Below, in pieces: positions 50,560-60,570 of a DNA stretch of 64,000 nt. A program made the translations under genes and the position numbers. Within the stretch, counting starts at the first letter, position 1. Each line of letters starts with the position of its first letter. The DNA is taken from NCBI RefSeq assembly GCF_000577245.1, contig NZ_CBYO010000014.1, forward strand, positions 124,001 through 188,000. The letters run 5' to 3'. Origin of the DNA: Paucisalibacillus algeriensis (GTDB lineage: Bacteria; Bacillota; Bacilli; Bacillales; Amphibacillaceae). The notes below the pieces were generated by a model. It did not search any database. It saw nothing but the letters and a program-made list of their open reading frames with translations, and was not told the origin of the DNA.

Positions 50560-50742
50560 TTAGGTAAAATCAAGAAATCTCCAGACACCGCGGAGGGCCC
50601 AAAAGAGCGTACGGAACGGAATTAGAATAATTTCTGGCACCCAAAATAATACGCCCATTAAAAAATCACCAAACGTATAGCGATCATCTAATTTTCGATG
50701 TTTTCTTGTTTTTTCTTTTTTCCTCTTCCACCAATCTTCCAT
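50560..50742 (-). CDS. Small hypothetical membrane-associated protein (60 aa)
   Basis: A basic N-terminus (MEDWWKRKKEKTRKHRKLDD) followed by hydrophobic, Trp/Phe-rich sequence (FLMGVLFWVPEIILIPFRTL) and FWALRGVWRFLDFT. ATG 50742 lies six bases after GGAGAG; the ATG two codons upstream overlaps that site. One membrane-inserted amphipathic region is likely. I do not recognise a family, though such small proteins next to mntR occur in Bacillaceae. Confidence 0.65.
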   Translation of the reverse strand: MEDWWKRKKEKTRKHRKLDDRYTFGDFLMGVLFWVPEIILIPFRTLFWALRGVWRFLDFT

Positions 50743-50920
50743 TTTCATCTCTCCAGTACGATATTTTATTTATATATCATACGTTGTTGGGAAAGCATTT
50801 GTTTCATATAATAATTGAATACTTGTATCAAGCACTACCTATAAAATTTGAGTGGTTACCGCACAATATCTATCAACCGTGAAAATATGAGCAACAAACA
50901 TTTCGAAAACTGCCAAAATA

Positions 50921-50964
50921 AAAGACGAAAATGGCTATGCATTTAGCTAGCCACTTTCGTCTTT
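50921..50964 (-). terminator. Terminator of nrdJ
   Basis: The long arms AAAGACGAAAGTGGCTA and TAGCCATTTTCGTCTTT pair with one mismatch and are followed by TTATTTTGG on the minus strand. The hairpin starts 6 bases beyond the nrdJ stop. Confidence 0.85.
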
Positions 50965-50970
50965 AATATT

Positions 50971-53529
50971 TTATAGCCCACACTTTAATTGTGCGCCACA
51001 ACTTGTACATGTATTACAGCCGCCGATATCTTCAACGCTTCCTTCACGACAAACAGGGCATGTATCTCCCACTTCAGAACCTATTGTCACATCTGTTGAT
51101 TTGAGTTCTTGGATTGTATCCATTAATACAACCTTTTTCGGTTCAATAGTTTCTTCAAATAACTCAGTTTGTTCAAACGTATTTTCTTCTGCCTTTAATG
51201 TTAATACCTGAGAATCACGGCTACCGTCTACATATACCGTGCCACCTTTTGCTCCACCGCGATATAATCTACGGTATACACTTTCAACCTGATCAACTGT
51301 ATAACCTTTTGGAGCATTTACAGTTTTAGAGATGGAACTATCAACCCAACGTTGGATGACACATTGCGTATCTGCATGTGCTTCTGGAGCTAATTCCATT
51401 GCAGTTACAAACCACTCCGGAAGGGTATTTGCATCTGCGTCTGGGTTGGCATCTAGATATTCTTGAACGATATCTGCTTTTACTTCGATAAATTTACCTA
51501 ATCTTCCACTTCTGAAGTATGAGAATGAGAAGTAGGGTTCAAGACCTGTTGAAACTCCAACCATTGTACCAGTTGAACCGGTCGGAGCAACAGTTAGTAA
51601 ATGTGAGTTACGAATACCATATTTTAGAATATCTTCACGGATATCTTCAGGCATTTCTTTCATGTAACCAGTATTAATAAATGCTTCGCGTAGTTCTTTG
51701 GTTTCTTCATCTGTTTCTCCAATTAAGAATGGGAAGCTCCCCTTTTCTTTCGCTAGTTCAACAGATTCACGATATGCAGTAGTAGCAATCGTTTCAAAGA
51801 TCTTATCAACTAATTGATTTCCTTCTGCGGATCCATATTCAGTTTCACAGTAAATAAGTAAATCGTGTAGGCCCATTACTCCAAGTCCAACACGACGCTC
51901 TCCTAGTGCTTGTTTCTTGTTTTCTTCTAAGAAATATGGAGTCGCATCGATAACGTTGTCCTGCATACGGACACCAGTTTTTACGGTCTGTTGTAACTTT
52001 TCAAAGTCTACTGTTTTTGTATCTTTGTTTGCCATTTCTCCAAGGTTAACCGCAGCTAAGTTGCAGACAGAAAATGGTGCAAGTGGTTGTTCCCCACATG
52101 GATTTGTTGCTACAACTTGCTGACCATATGCTTTTGCATTCGTCTTGTCATTCGCATTATCAATAAAGAAAATACCAGGTTCAGCAGAATACGTAGCACA
52201 AATATTAATTAGATTCCAAAGCTCTTTCGCTTTTATTCGGCGATATACGCGGACACCATAGCCCATCTCTTCCCATTTACGTACATCACCAACATTGTAC
52301 CAGTTTTCATTATATTCTTTCATTTCTTCCTCATCGTAATTCTCTACGTCTGGGAATTTCAGTTCATACCAAGTATCATTTTCTACAGCATCCATAAATT
52401 CTTTTGTAATACACACTGAGATATTTGCACCAGTTAGGAATTCTGAATTATGAACGGAGTAGGTACCACCTGTTCTTAATTTATCTTCTGCTTCTCTAAT
52501 AACTTGATTTGTAAATCCACCTTGACCAGGAATACTCTTATAGTTTAATACCCCTTGGTAAAGATCAGATTCAGTCTCCGTTAGTGGAGTGAATTTCAGT
52601 TTTTCTTGTGCTAATTTTTTTATTTGTTCATCTTCGGTATTTTCGATTAAATACCGAAGTATCCTTGGATTTTGCATTTTAGAAATAATAAACTCAATAA
52701 TGTCAGGATGAGAATCTACTAGCATTATCATTTGTGCTCCCCTGCGCGAACCACCTTGTTCGACAAGATGTGTCAGCTTCGCAATATCATCCAACCAAGA
52801 AACCGAACCGGATGATTTACCATTTACTCCTCTTGCAAGTGCGTTTCGTGGACGAAGGGTTGAACCGTTCGTACCAACGCCTCCACCTCTACTCATAATT
52901 TCCATTACTTGTTTACGGTGCTCGGAAATACCTTCACGAGAATCTTTTACATACGGCATTACGTAACAGTTAAAGTAGGTTACTTCTGTGTCTGAACCTG
53001 CACCATATAATACTCTTCCAGCGGGAATGAAATTTAGACCAGATAACTCATGATAATATTTCTCAAACCATTCTTTTCGTAATTCCTTTGTAGGTTCAAC
53101 ACTAGCTAGCCCAGTTGCATTACGTTTTGCTATTTGCTCATAAAAGACTTCAAGTGGTTTATCAATACTATCTAGTCCTATTTTAACTACTCCAGTTTCA
53201 GCTTCTTCCCCATCTAAAACCGATACATAATCTGGCTCCACATGGACTAAAGCTTCATTATTGATGCGGTCAATAGATTTGATGAAACCTAACCCTCTTG
53301 CTGGGAATTTCGGATCTGCCTTTACAGTTAGAACAACAAAGTCCCCTTCTTTTAATGTCTTTTTCTCTGTATCCTTAAAGGAATAACGGTCCAGCATGAC
53401 TAGCCTAGACACACCCTTATGTAATAGCTTCATATCTGGGGTAATTGGGTGTACTTGTGGAAATTGTTTTATATCTTCATTTAACACTTCCACATTAATG
53501 TTTGTTCTTGATTCGACAACCGTAGACAT
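50971..53529 (-). CDS. nrdJ: Adenosylcobalamin-dependent (class II) ribonucleotide reductase
   Basis: An 852-residue class II reductase that makes deoxyribonucleotides using a cobalamin-derived radical, so it needs no oxygen. Active-site sequences NCYVMPYVKD, NPCGEQPLAPFSVCNLAAVN and APTGSTGTMVGVSTGLEPYF are typical. The N-terminal ~150 residues contain a barrel-like extension, and the end has a CxxC-type zinc ribbon (CPVCREGSV ... CNTCTSCGAQLKC) serving as redox tail. The frame opens at 53592, but ATG 53529 with AAAAGGAGAGG upstream is used. It is a single gene with an NrdR-type box upstream. No cobalamin riboswitch was found. Confidence 0.96.
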   Translation of the reverse strand: MSTVVESRTNINVEVLNEDIKQFPQVHPITPDMKLLHKGVSRLVMLDRYSFKDTEKKTLKEGDFVVLTVKADPKFPARGLGFIKSIDRINNEALVHVEPDYVSVLDGEEAETGVVKIGLDSIDKPLEVFYEQIAKRNATGLASVEPTKELRKEWFEKYYHELSGLNFIPAGRVLYGAGSDTEVTYFNCYVMPYVKDSREGISEHRKQVMEIMSRGGGVGTNGSTLRPRNALARGVNGKSSGSVSWLDDIAKLTHLVEQGGSRRGAQMIMLVDSHPDIIEFIISKMQNPRILRYLIENTEDEQIKKLAQEKLKFTPLTETESDLYQGVLNYKSIPGQGGFTNQVIREAEDKLRTGGTYSVHNSEFLTGANISVCITKEFMDAVENDTWYELKFPDVENYDEEEMKEYNENWYNVGDVRKWEEMGYGVRVYRRIKAKELWNLINICATYSAEPGIFFIDNANDKTNAKAYGQQVVATNPCGEQPLAPFSVCNLAAVNLGEMANKDTKTVDFEKLQQTVKTGVRMQDNVIDATPYFLEENKKQALGERRVGLGVMGLHDLLIYCETEYGSAEGNQLVDKIFETIATTAYRESVELAKEKGSFPFLIGETDEETKELREAFINTGYMKEMPEDIREDILKYGIRNSHLLTVAPTGSTGTMVGVSTGLEPYFSFSYFRSGRLGKFIEVKADIVQEYLDANPDADANTLPEWFVTAMELAPEAHADTQCVIQRWVDSSISKTVNAPKGYTVDQVESVYRRLYRGGAKGGTVYVDGSRDSQVLTLKAEENTFEQTELFEETIEPKKVVLMDTIQELKSTDVTIGSEVGDTCPVCREGSVEDIGGCNTCTSCGAQLKCGL

Positions 53530-53643
53530 TATACCTCTCCTTTTAGACAAAATTCTCCATTCTAGTAATCTAGAATACTTAAGTATTACCATACCATATT
53601 TGGATTAACTTTTACAACATCTTGTATATCAAATTTACAAAAA

Positions 53644-53659
53644 GCACTATATATAGTGA
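53644..53659. promoter_or_regulatory. NrdR-type box upstream of nrdJ
   Basis: GCACTATATATAGTGA contains the perfect palindrome CACTATATATAGTG and matches the NrdR consensus acaCwAtATaTwGtgt in its core. It lies 115 bases upstream of nrdJ. NrdR is a widespread repressor of ribonucleotide reductase genes. A weaker, partial site is seen near 53782-53796. The rest of 53530-53921 is AT-rich and holds the divergent yqhL promoter. Confidence 0.7.
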
Positions 53660-53921
53660 ATAACGCACATAATGATTTTTTTGTCAAAAACAATAATAAG
53701 CAAAAAACAAAGAAAAACAATGATTTTCAAAGATAACATTGTATAAATCTATTAAATTAAACAAATTCTATAATTGCATCCAAATATATAGTTGTGGTAT
53801 TAACGGTTGATCGCCAGGATTCGACAAAAATTCGATTTATTCTTTTATAGAAAAACTTTGAAAAAAACCTTATTTAAGCCTATAATAGGATAGTACAATG
53901 AGAAAGACGGGGGATTAATTT

Positions 53922-54296
53922 ATGTTGAAGTACCTATTATTAGCACTAATTATTGTCATTGTAATTTCAGTATTTCGTTACTTTAGACAGCGAACCTACC
54001 TTAAAACGATAACAGAAGAGCAATTCCGTGAAGGTTACCGTAAAGCACAGTTGATAGACGTAAGAGAACCACAAGAATTCAAGAACGGCCATATCTTAGG
54101 TTCTAGAAACATTCCAGTTACACAAATGAAACAGCGTTTAATCGAAATACGTCCAGATAAACCAGTATATCTTTATTGCCAGAGTGGAGCACGATCTCAA
54201 AGAGCTGCACAACTTCTTCATAAAAAAGGTTATAAAGATATTAGCCAATTAAAAGGCGGATTTAAAAAATGGACTGGAAAAGTTAAAAGAGGATAA
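53922..54296 (+). CDS. yqhL: Membrane-anchored rhodanese-like protein (YqhL)
   Basis: A 124-residue protein with an N-terminal membrane helix (MLKYLLLALIIVIVISVFRY) and a single rhodanese domain. The active loop is YCQSGARSQRAA with the catalytic Cys; LIDVREPQEFKNGHILGSRN is the conserved opening. It probably handles sulfur transfer or sulfur-oxidised thiols at the membrane; the substrate is unknown. It is transcribed alone, convergent with the gcv operon, sharing a terminator. Confidence 0.92.
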   Translation: MLKYLLLALIIVIVISVFRYFRQRTYLKTITEEQFREGYRKAQLIDVREPQEFKNGHILGSRNIPVTQMKQRLIEIRPDKPVYLYCQSGARSQRAAQLLHKKGYKDISQLKGGFKKWTGKVKRG

Positions 54297-54311
54297 TAAC
54301 AAAGAATGAAT

Positions 54312-54343
54312 AAATGCCTTAGGGGATATCCCCTAAGGCATTT
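54312..54343. terminator. Bidirectional terminator between yqhL and gcvPB
   Basis: A perfect 32-base palindrome, AAATGCCTTAGGGGAT and its complement, lies 5 bases beyond gcvPB and 15 beyond yqhL, with T-rich flanks on both sides. Confidence 0.9.
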
Positions 54344-54348
54344 ATTTG

Positions 54349-55809
54349 TTAAGCTTTATAATATCTTAAAATCGGTTTCCTAGCAGCAGTAGTTTCATCC
54401 ATCCGCTTTACAACGGTATTATGAGGAGCTTCTTGAACAATCTCTGGATTATTTTCCACTTCCGCAGCGATTTGTAACATAGTATCAATAAAACCATCTA
54501 ACGTCTCTTTAGATTCTGTCTCCGTAGGTTCTACCATTAACGCCTCTTCTACATTTAATGGGAAGTAGATGGTAGGTGGATGATAACCAAAGTCGAGTAG
54601 ACGTTTTGCGATATCCAATGTACGTACCCCTAGTTTCTTTTGTCTTCTTCCTGATAGTACAAATTCATGCTTACAGTGCTGAGAATATGGAAGATCATAA
54701 GCCTTTTCTAGCTTACGCATCATATAGTTAGCATTTAGTACCGCATACTCACTAACCTTCTTAAGTCCTTCAGCACCCATAGTTCGAATATACGTGTATG
54801 CTCGGAGGTTGATTCCGAAGTTTCCATAATAAGGTTTTACACGGCCAATCGATTGTGGTCGTTCATATTCAAATGTATAGAAGTCATCTTGTTTTACAAT
54901 TAATGGTTTTGGTAAGTAAGGTTCTAATTCTGCAGTCACCCCAACAGGACCTGATCCTGGGCCACCACCACCGTGTGGACCAGTGAATGTTTTATGCAAG
55001 TTAAGATGAACCACATCAAATCCCATGTCTCCAGGACGTGCGTAACCCATGATAGCATTTAGGTTTGCCCCATCATAATATAATTTACCACCAGCATCAT
55101 GAACTATTTCTGCCATTTCTAGAATTTCTGTTTCAAATAGACCAAGTGTATTTGGATTCGTTAGCATTAATGCTGCCACATCATCCCCAACTACACGCTT
55201 TAAATCTTCTAAATCTACTAATCCATTTTCATTGGATTTAACGGTCACCGCTTCAAATCCAGCAACAGTTGCAGAAGCCGGATTTGTCCCATGAGCAGAG
55301 TCTGGAACAATAACTTTGGTTCGATGGAAATCACCATTCGCCTCATGGAATGCACGAATCATCATTAGTCCAGTCCATTCACCATGCGCTCCAGCTGCCG
55401 ACTGTAATGATACTCCAGCCATACCCGTAATTTCTTTTAATGATTCTTGTAGATCATACATCATTTCAAGAGCACCTTGAACTGTCTTCGGATCTTGGTA
55501 CGGATGAATATGGCTAAATCCATCTAATCGTGCAACATCTTCATTAATTTTCGGATTGTACTTCATCGTACAGGAACCTAATGGATAAAAACCAGAATCC
55601 ACACCATAATTGCGGTTGGATAAGCCAGTATAGTGTCGCATAATATCAAGTTCGCTAACTTCAGGTAAATCTGGAGCCTCTTGTCTAACGTACGTATCTG
55701 TTAACTCCGCTTCTAAATCAACCTCAGGCACATCAATCTCTGGTAAGTTAAAACTTACTCTTCCCTCTTTACTACGTTCAAAAATTAATGGAAAATCTTG
55801 ATTAGTCAT
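54349..55809 (-). CDS. gcvPB: Glycine dehydrogenase (decarboxylating) subunit 2
   Basis: A 486-residue PLP-binding subunit of the P-protein. The PLP Lys lies in [20 protein letters not shown] followed by [23 protein letters not shown] and [20 protein letters not shown] are conserved. It works with GcvPA to decarboxylate glycine onto lipoylated GcvH (H-protein gene not in this window). It overlaps gcvPA by eight bases, a typical coupled pair in Bacilli. Confidence 0.96.
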   Translation of the reverse strand: MTNQDFPLIFERSKEGRVSFNLPEIDVPEVDLEAELTDTYVRQEAPDLPEVSELDIMRHYTGLSNRNYGVDSGFYPLGSCTMKYNPKINEDVARLDGFSHIHPYQDPKTVQGALEMMYDLQESLKEITGMAGVSLQSAAGAHGEWTGLMMIRAFHEANGDFHRTKVIVPDSAHGTNPASATVAGFEAVTVKSNENGLVDLEDLKRVVGDDVAALMLTNPNTLGLFETEILEMAEIVHDAGGKLYYDGANLNAIMGYARPGDMGFDVVHLNLHKTFTGPHGGGGPGSGPVGVTAELEPYLPKPLIVKQDDFYTFEYERPQSIGRVKPYYGNFGINLRAYTYIRTMGAEGLKKVSEYAVLNANYMMRKLEKAYDLPYSQHCKHEFVLSGRRQKKLGVRTLDIAKRLLDFGYHPPTIYFPLNVEEALMVEPTETESKETLDGFIDTMLQIAAEVENNPEIVQEAPHNTVVKRMDETTAARKPILRYYKA

Positions 55810-57151
55810 GGATATCCCCCAATTCTTTTACAAAAGCATCAATTTCTTCTTTTGTACGAATTTCTGTTACAGCTACTAACATATGACCTTCAAGCTCTGG
55901 ATAGTAAGTGGCCAGATCATATCCCCCAATAAAACCTTTTTCCAATAACTTATCATTTGCCTCTTTAACAGTAATTGGTAGCTTCACAACAAATTCGTTA
56001 AAGAAGGAACCATTCGAAATAACTTCAAAACCTTCCTCTTCAAATCTTTGCTTAGCATAACGAGCCTTTTGCATATTTAGCTCAGACATTTTCTTCAATC
56101 CATGTTTACCAATAGAGCTCATCGCAACAGAGCTTGCTAAAGCATTTAATGCTTGATTTGAACAAATATTTGATGTTGCTTTATCGCGACGAATATGTTG
56201 CTCCCTAGCTTGAAGTGTCAAAACAAACCCACGAAGTCCATTTTCATCTGTTGTTTGGCCAACTAATCGCCCTGGAATTTTACGCATCAATTTTTCTGTT
56301 GTTGCAAAAAAACCACAGTGAGGACCGCCAAACTGTGCTGGAATTCCAAACACTTGCGTATCCCCAACCACGATATCTGCACCAAACTTACCAGGAGGTG
56401 TTAGATATCCGAGCGATAATGGATTACTAGAAACAATAAACATTGATTTGGGTTGTTTGTTTAATAATTCTCTGACTTCAGCTAACGGTTCAATTTGTCC
56501 AAAAAAGTTTGGATACTGGATCACAACACTTGCAGTATTCTCATCTAATTCTTTTGCTAATTGGTCAAGATCCGTACGCCCGTTCACATGATCAATGTAA
56601 ACTATTTCTAAATTTGGTCCTTTACCATAAGTTTCAATAACTGCTTGTGATTCCGGATGGATTGCTTTCGAAACGAGAACCTTTTTCTTTCTTGTTTGGC
56701 CCGCACTTAAGTTTACCGCCTCTGCAAGTGATGTCCCTCCATCATACATAGAGGAATTGGCTACAGGCATCCCAGTTAATTCAGATATCATAGTTTGGAA
56801 TTCAAATATCGCTTGTAATTCCCCTTGAGAGATTTCTGGTTGGTATGGTGTATAAGCAGTATAGAATTCTGAACGAGAGATCACATGATCGACTACTGAT
56901 GGAATAAAATGATCGTAAACACCTGCACCAAGGAATGAGATATATTCCTTAAGGTTATAATTTTTGTTTGCCATTTGAACAAGCTCTTTTTTCAAATCAG
57001 CTTCACTTTTAGGTGCTTTTAAATTCAAAACTTCCTTTAAGCGAACTTTTTCCGGAATATCAGAAAACAATTCATCCGTTGAACTAACGCCAATGGTATC
57101 TAACATTTCTGTTTTATCAGCTTCTGTCATTGGTAAAAAACGAAAATCCAT
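55802..57151 (-). CDS. gcvPA: Glycine dehydrogenase (decarboxylating) subunit 1
   Basis: A 449-residue P-protein half lacking PLP lysine. The N-terminal [60 protein letters not shown] and [20 protein letters not shown] are the family's most conserved segments. Split P-protein is the rule in Firmicutes. It lies 15 nt after gcvT and overlaps gcvPB. Confidence 0.96.
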   Translation of the reverse strand: MDFRFLPMTEADKTEMLDTIGVSSTDELFSDIPEKVRLKEVLNLKAPKSEADLKKELVQMANKNYNLKEYISFLGAGVYDHFIPSVVDHVISRSEFYTAYTPYQPEISQGELQAIFEFQTMISELTGMPVANSSMYDGGTSLAEAVNLSAGQTRKKKVLVSKAIHPESQAVIETYGKGPNLEIVYIDHVNGRTDLDQLAKELDENTASVVIQYPNFFGQIEPLAEVRELLNKQPKSMFIVSSNPLSLGYLTPPGKFGADIVVGDTQVFGIPAQFGGPHCGFFATTEKLMRKIPGRLVGQTTDENGLRGFVLTLQAREQHIRRDKATSNICSNQALNALASSVAMSSIGKHGLKKMSELNMQKARYAKQRFEEEGFEVISNGSFFNEFVVKLPITVKEANDKLLEKGFIGGYDLATYYPELEGHMLVAVTEIRTKEEIDAFVKELGDIHD

Positions 57152-57166
57152 TCTACTTCCCCCTCT

Positions 57167-58279
57167 TTAGTCTTGCTTTAAGAATGTTCTTGGAACAACC
57201 TTTGCACGAAGGCGTCGTTTTCTAACTTGAATTTCAAGTACAGTACCTTCAACTGCATGCTCCGTATTAATTAAGGCTAAACCTATATTTTTTTGTAAGG
57301 TTGGTGATTGTGTACCAGAAGTTACAACACCAATTTCTTCCTCACCATGGAATACTTCATAACCATGACGTGGAATACCTTTATCAATCATTTCAATGCC
57401 AACAATCTTACGTTTGGTACCATTTTCCACTTGTTCCTTTAATACTTCTTTTCCAATAAAGTTAGCTTCTTTGTTAACTTTTACTGCAAACGCAAGGCCT
57501 GCTTCTATTGGAGAAATAGATGCAGATAATTCCTGACCATAAAGTGGTAGGTTCGCTTCGAAACGAAGGGTATCTCTTGCACCAAGGCCTACTGGTAAGA
57601 GACCTTTATCTTTTCCAGCATCAAGTATTAAATTCCATAGTCTTGGCCCAGCTTCAACTGCAATATATATTTCAAAACCGTCTTCACCTGTGTATCCAGT
57701 TCTTGATACAAGACCCGGTTTATCGATACCAGAAAAATGGACTTCTTTATCAAATCTAAAAAATTTGATAGAACTTAAATTTGTTTCTGTAATAGTTTGT
57801 AATATTTCCTCTGCTTTTGGTCCTTGTAATGCAACTTGAACATAATCGGAAGAAACATTTTGAATGGTTACTTCACCACTACTAAATAGATTGTTTTTAA
57901 CCATCCACTCATAATCTTTTTCTGTATTTGCTGCATTAACAACAACTAAGTACATATTCTCATCTAGCATATAAATCAGAAAATCATCAACCGTTCCACC
58001 ATCTTCGTAGCACATAAAAGCATACTGCGCTTTGTTTGAAACTAATTTTGATACATCGTTAGTAGTTACATATTGTAAAAATTCCAAGCTTTTTGGACCT
58101 GTAACTAAGATCTCACCCATATGGGAAACATCAAATAATCCGGCTTTAGTTCTAGTCGCTTCATGTTCTTCCTTGATGCTTGAAAATTGCACTGGTAAAT
58201 CCCATCCACCAAAGTCAATTGTTTTCGCCCCTGATTTTCCATATTCCGGATAGATTGGGGTTCTTTTCAGTTCACTCAC
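57167..58279 (-). CDS. gcvT: Glycine cleavage system aminomethyltransferase (T-protein)
   Basis: A 370-residue tetrahydrofolate-dependent enzyme that releases ammonia and makes 5,10-methylene-THF from the aminomethyl group on GcvH. The conserved segments are [44 protein letters not shown] and [20 protein letters not shown]. The start is GTG 58279 with AAAGGGAGTGG upstream; a TTG one codon before is possible. It is the first gene of gcvT-gcvPA-gcvPB and is controlled by the glycine riboswitch just upstream. Confidence 0.96.
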   Translation of the reverse strand: MSELKRTPIYPEYGKSGAKTIDFGGWDLPVQFSSIKEEHEATRTKAGLFDVSHMGEILVTGPKSLEFLQYVTTNDVSKLVSNKAQYAFMCYEDGGTVDDFLIYMLDENMYLVVVNAANTEKDYEWMVKNNLFSSGEVTIQNVSSDYVQVALQGPKAEEILQTITETNLSSIKFFRFDKEVHFSGIDKPGLVSRTGYTGEDGFEIYIAVEAGPRLWNLILDAGKDKGLLPVGLGARDTLRFEANLPLYGQELSASISPIEAGLAFAVKVNKEANFIGKEVLKEQVENGTKRKIVGIEMIDKGIPRHGYEVFHGEEEIGVVTSGTQSPTLQKNIGLALINTEHAVEGTVLEIQVRKRRLRAKVVPRTFLKQD

Positions 58280-58325
58280 AATTTTCCACTCCCTTTAAAA
58301 TATTCTAATTTTTAACCATAAAAAT

Positions 58326-58373
58326 AGGGCAGTATTGACACAAGGACTCGAACATCCCATTACAATACTGCCC
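58326..58373 (-). terminator. Riboswitch-controlled terminator before gcvT
   Basis: The arms GGGCAGTATTG and CAATACTGCCC with a 26-base loop are followed by TATTTTTA on the minus strand. The 5' arm overlaps the 3' end of the second glycine aptamer (GGACAGGGGCAG), so aptamer folding and terminator formation can compete. Confidence 0.8.
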
Positions 58374-58560
58374 CTGTCCTGTAACCAGAAAGTTTAGCAT
58401 CTTCAAAGTTAAAAAATGCGTGCTTCGTGGGTGGTCTACATATGTAAACTCTCTCCAGAGGTGCGTCCTACAAGAGTTCTTTTGCCTGAGAGATTCACAT
58501 ATTAGCTTGCTCCTTCGGCGTTACTTATCTGCTCAGATAAGTAATCTCTCCCCTTGTAAT
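58372..58560 (-). ncRNA. Tandem glycine riboswitch
   Basis: On the minus strand the leader of gcvT reads GGGGAGAGATTAC, then CGCCGAAGGAGCAAGC, then TCTCAGGCAAAAGAACTC, the diagnostic conserved parts of a glycine aptamer, followed by a short linker and a second, more divergent aptamer (CTGGAGAGAGTTTACATATG ... CCACCCACGAAGCACGC ... CTGGTTACAGGACAGGGG). Two aptamers in tandem followed by a terminator are the standard arrangement that turns on glycine cleavage when glycine is high. Confidence 0.92.
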
Positions 58561-58908
58561 CATCCGCTTTTATGAAATTCTGTAATTATGGTTATACTAT
58601 GTATCAAAACTCTTTTACCAAAAAGAATTATTATCATTATACCATATAACTATTAAAATGTATCCTTTATATTCAACCTAAATTAACCAATAAGTTTCTA
58701 ATAGCCACAAGAAAGCGCTTCAAATATCTAGAACCTAACATAATCAATATTAAAACCGAACAAGGAAACATTTAATAGGGGTAATTATACGGGGAATACT
58801 TAAAGGAGAAGTTTACTTTTTTACATGGAGATACAACGCTATTGTAAAACTCTTTTCTTAGTACTTTGAGAGCAACATTTATGAATCTATGGATAAAGGA
58901 AGTATAAA
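58561..58908. promoter_or_regulatory. Divergent promoter region of gcvT and yqhH
   Basis: On the minus strand a TATAAT -10 at 58641-58636, with GATACA 17 bases upstream, is a good sigma-A promoter for the riboswitch transcript. A cre-like sequence, GAAAGCGCTTCAA, lies at 58711-58723. Towards yqhH the region is AT-rich with no repeat; the yqhH ribosome binding site (AAAGGAAG) is at the end. Confidence 0.5.
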
Positions 58909-60570
58909 ATGAAAAACATAGAAATTGTACAAGATACTAACTTTATTGAAACACTAGAGGAAAAACTAGACCTTGATGGTCCTTTTTCTTCTTGGGAACT
59001 ATTTAAAATGGCTTACGAAGCTGAGCTAACAACCATAACAAGCGAATTTCATGGATTAAGAGCTTTGGAGTTTTTACCGCACATGAATTTCTTACCGCAC
59101 CAAATCGAAACGGCAAAACAAGCAATCGAAGAAATGAATGGTCGTGCTATATTAGCAGACGAAGTTGGACTAGGAAAAACAATTGAAGCCGGATTAATAT
59201 TGAAGGAGTATATGATTCGTGGATTGGTTAAGAAAATACTAATTCTAGTCCCCGCATCATTAGTGAATCAATGGGTAAAAGAATTAAATGAAAAATTCTA
59301 TATTCCTGCAGCTACTTTTCGTAAGAACTATCCTTGGGATAGTTACGATATAATTGTAACATCTATTGATACCGCTAAACGATCTCCACATCGGGAAGCG
59401 ATACTAGACCTGCATTATGACCTAATATTAATTGATGAAGCACATAAAATAAAAAATCATAAAACAAAAAACTTTGAATTTGTTCGTGCTCTTAAGAAAA
59501 AATACTGTCTCTTATTGACTGCTACACCAGTTCAAAACCAATTGATTGAAATTTTCAACCTGGTGTCTATTCTTAAACCTGGTCATTTAGGAAACTATGA
59601 ATCATTTCTCGAGAAATATGGAAAAGACCGTAAGAAAATTAACCAGGATGCCTTTCTCAAACAACTAGTACAGAAAGTAATGGTTCGGAACACCAGGAAA
59701 GATACTTCATTAGATAATTCGAAACGGCATATTGAAACGGTTTGGGTGGATTTCTCTCCTGAGGAATATAAGGTATATAAAGAGTTAGATAAAACGTTTC
59801 AACCGTTCTCAACTTTTTCTAAGATTACTTTCTTACGTGAGCTGTGCTCATCAAGGGAAGCGTGCTTTCTTTCCTTGCAAAAATTTGTTAATGATGAAAA
59901 TAACCACGGAAGAGAAGTGTTACAACCTATTATCGATCAGATAGGGCAGCTGCCCCATCATGCAAAGGCACAAAAAGTAGTCGAATTGCTTAAAAATATC
60001 GGCGATGAGAAAGTAATTATTTTTACAGAGTACCGAGCATCACAATTATATTTACAATGGTATCTACAGCAACATGGAATTACCTCTGTTCCATTTCGAG
60101 GTGGATTTAAACGTGGAAAAAAAGATTGGATGAAACAGCTATTTAAAGATAAAGCCCAAGTATTAATCGCTACAGAAGCTGGCGGTGAAGGGATTAACCT
60201 ACAGTTTTGCAACTATATGATTAATTATGACTTGCCTTGGAACCCGATGCGCCTCGAGCAGCGTATTGGTAGGATTCATCGCTATGGACAAGAAAATGAT
60301 GTTCATATATATAACTTTGCCATCCGCAATACACTCGAGGAACATATTATGTCATTACTTTATGAAAAAATTGCATTGTTTGAAAAGGTAATAGGACATC
60401 TAGATGATATTTTGGCAGAATTAAACATAAAAAGTTTCGAGGGTGAAGTGAAAGCTATCATGAATGAATCATCATCAACCGGAGAACTTAAAATCAAGCT
60501 TGATAATCTAGCTTCTATCATTCAAAGCACTCAAAATTCTTGGCAAGAGGAGTCTCAATATGGCAATTAA
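58909..60570 (+). CDS. yqhH: SNF2-family helicase-like ATPase (YqhH)
   Basis: A 553-residue superfamily 2 ATPase. The motifs in order are QIETAKQAIEEM (Q-like), Walker A ADEVGLGKTIEAGLIL, VPASLVNQWVKE, DEAH LILIDEAHKIKN, LLTATPVQN, EGINLQF and motif VI LEQRIGRIHRYGQ. It resembles RapA/HepA-type SNF2 proteins but lacks a large N-terminal tudor-like part. B. subtilis YqhH is the orthologue. It overlaps yqhG by 11 bases, so the two products probably act together. Function not known. Confidence 0.93.
   Translation: MKNIEIVQDTNFIETLEEKLDLDGPFSSWELFKMAYEAELTTITSEFHGLRALEFLPHMNFLPHQIETAKQAIEEMNGRAILADEVGLGKTIEAGLILKEYMIRGLVKKILILVPASLVNQWVKELNEKFYIPAATFRKNYPWDSYDIIVTSIDTAKRSPHREAILDLHYDLILIDEAHKIKNHKTKNFEFVRALKKKYCLLLTATPVQNQLIEIFNLVSILKPGHLGNYESFLEKYGKDRKKINQDAFLKQLVQKVMVRNTRKDTSLDNSKRHIETVWVDFSPEEYKVYKELDKTFQPFSTFSKITFLRELCSSREACFLSLQKFVNDENNHGREVLQPIIDQIGQLPHHAKAQKVVELLKNIGDEKVIIFTEYRASQLYLQWYLQQHGITSVPFRGGFKRGKKDWMKQLFKDKAQVLIATEAGGEGINLQFCNYMINYDLPWNPMRLEQRIGRIHRYGQENDVHIYNFAIRNTLEEHIMSLLYEKIALFEKVIGHLDDILAELNIKSFEGEVKAIMNESSSTGELKIKLDNLASIIQSTQNSWQEESQYGN

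Noticed and set aside
53530-53921. Cobalamin riboswitch before nrdJ
   Set aside because: No B12-box-like conserved sequence or long structured leader was found in either orientation.
58711-58723. cre site upstream of gcvT
   Set aside because: The core AAAGCGCTT is present but the outer positions of the CcpA consensus are not, and it lies upstream of the predicted promoter; mentioned only as cre-like.
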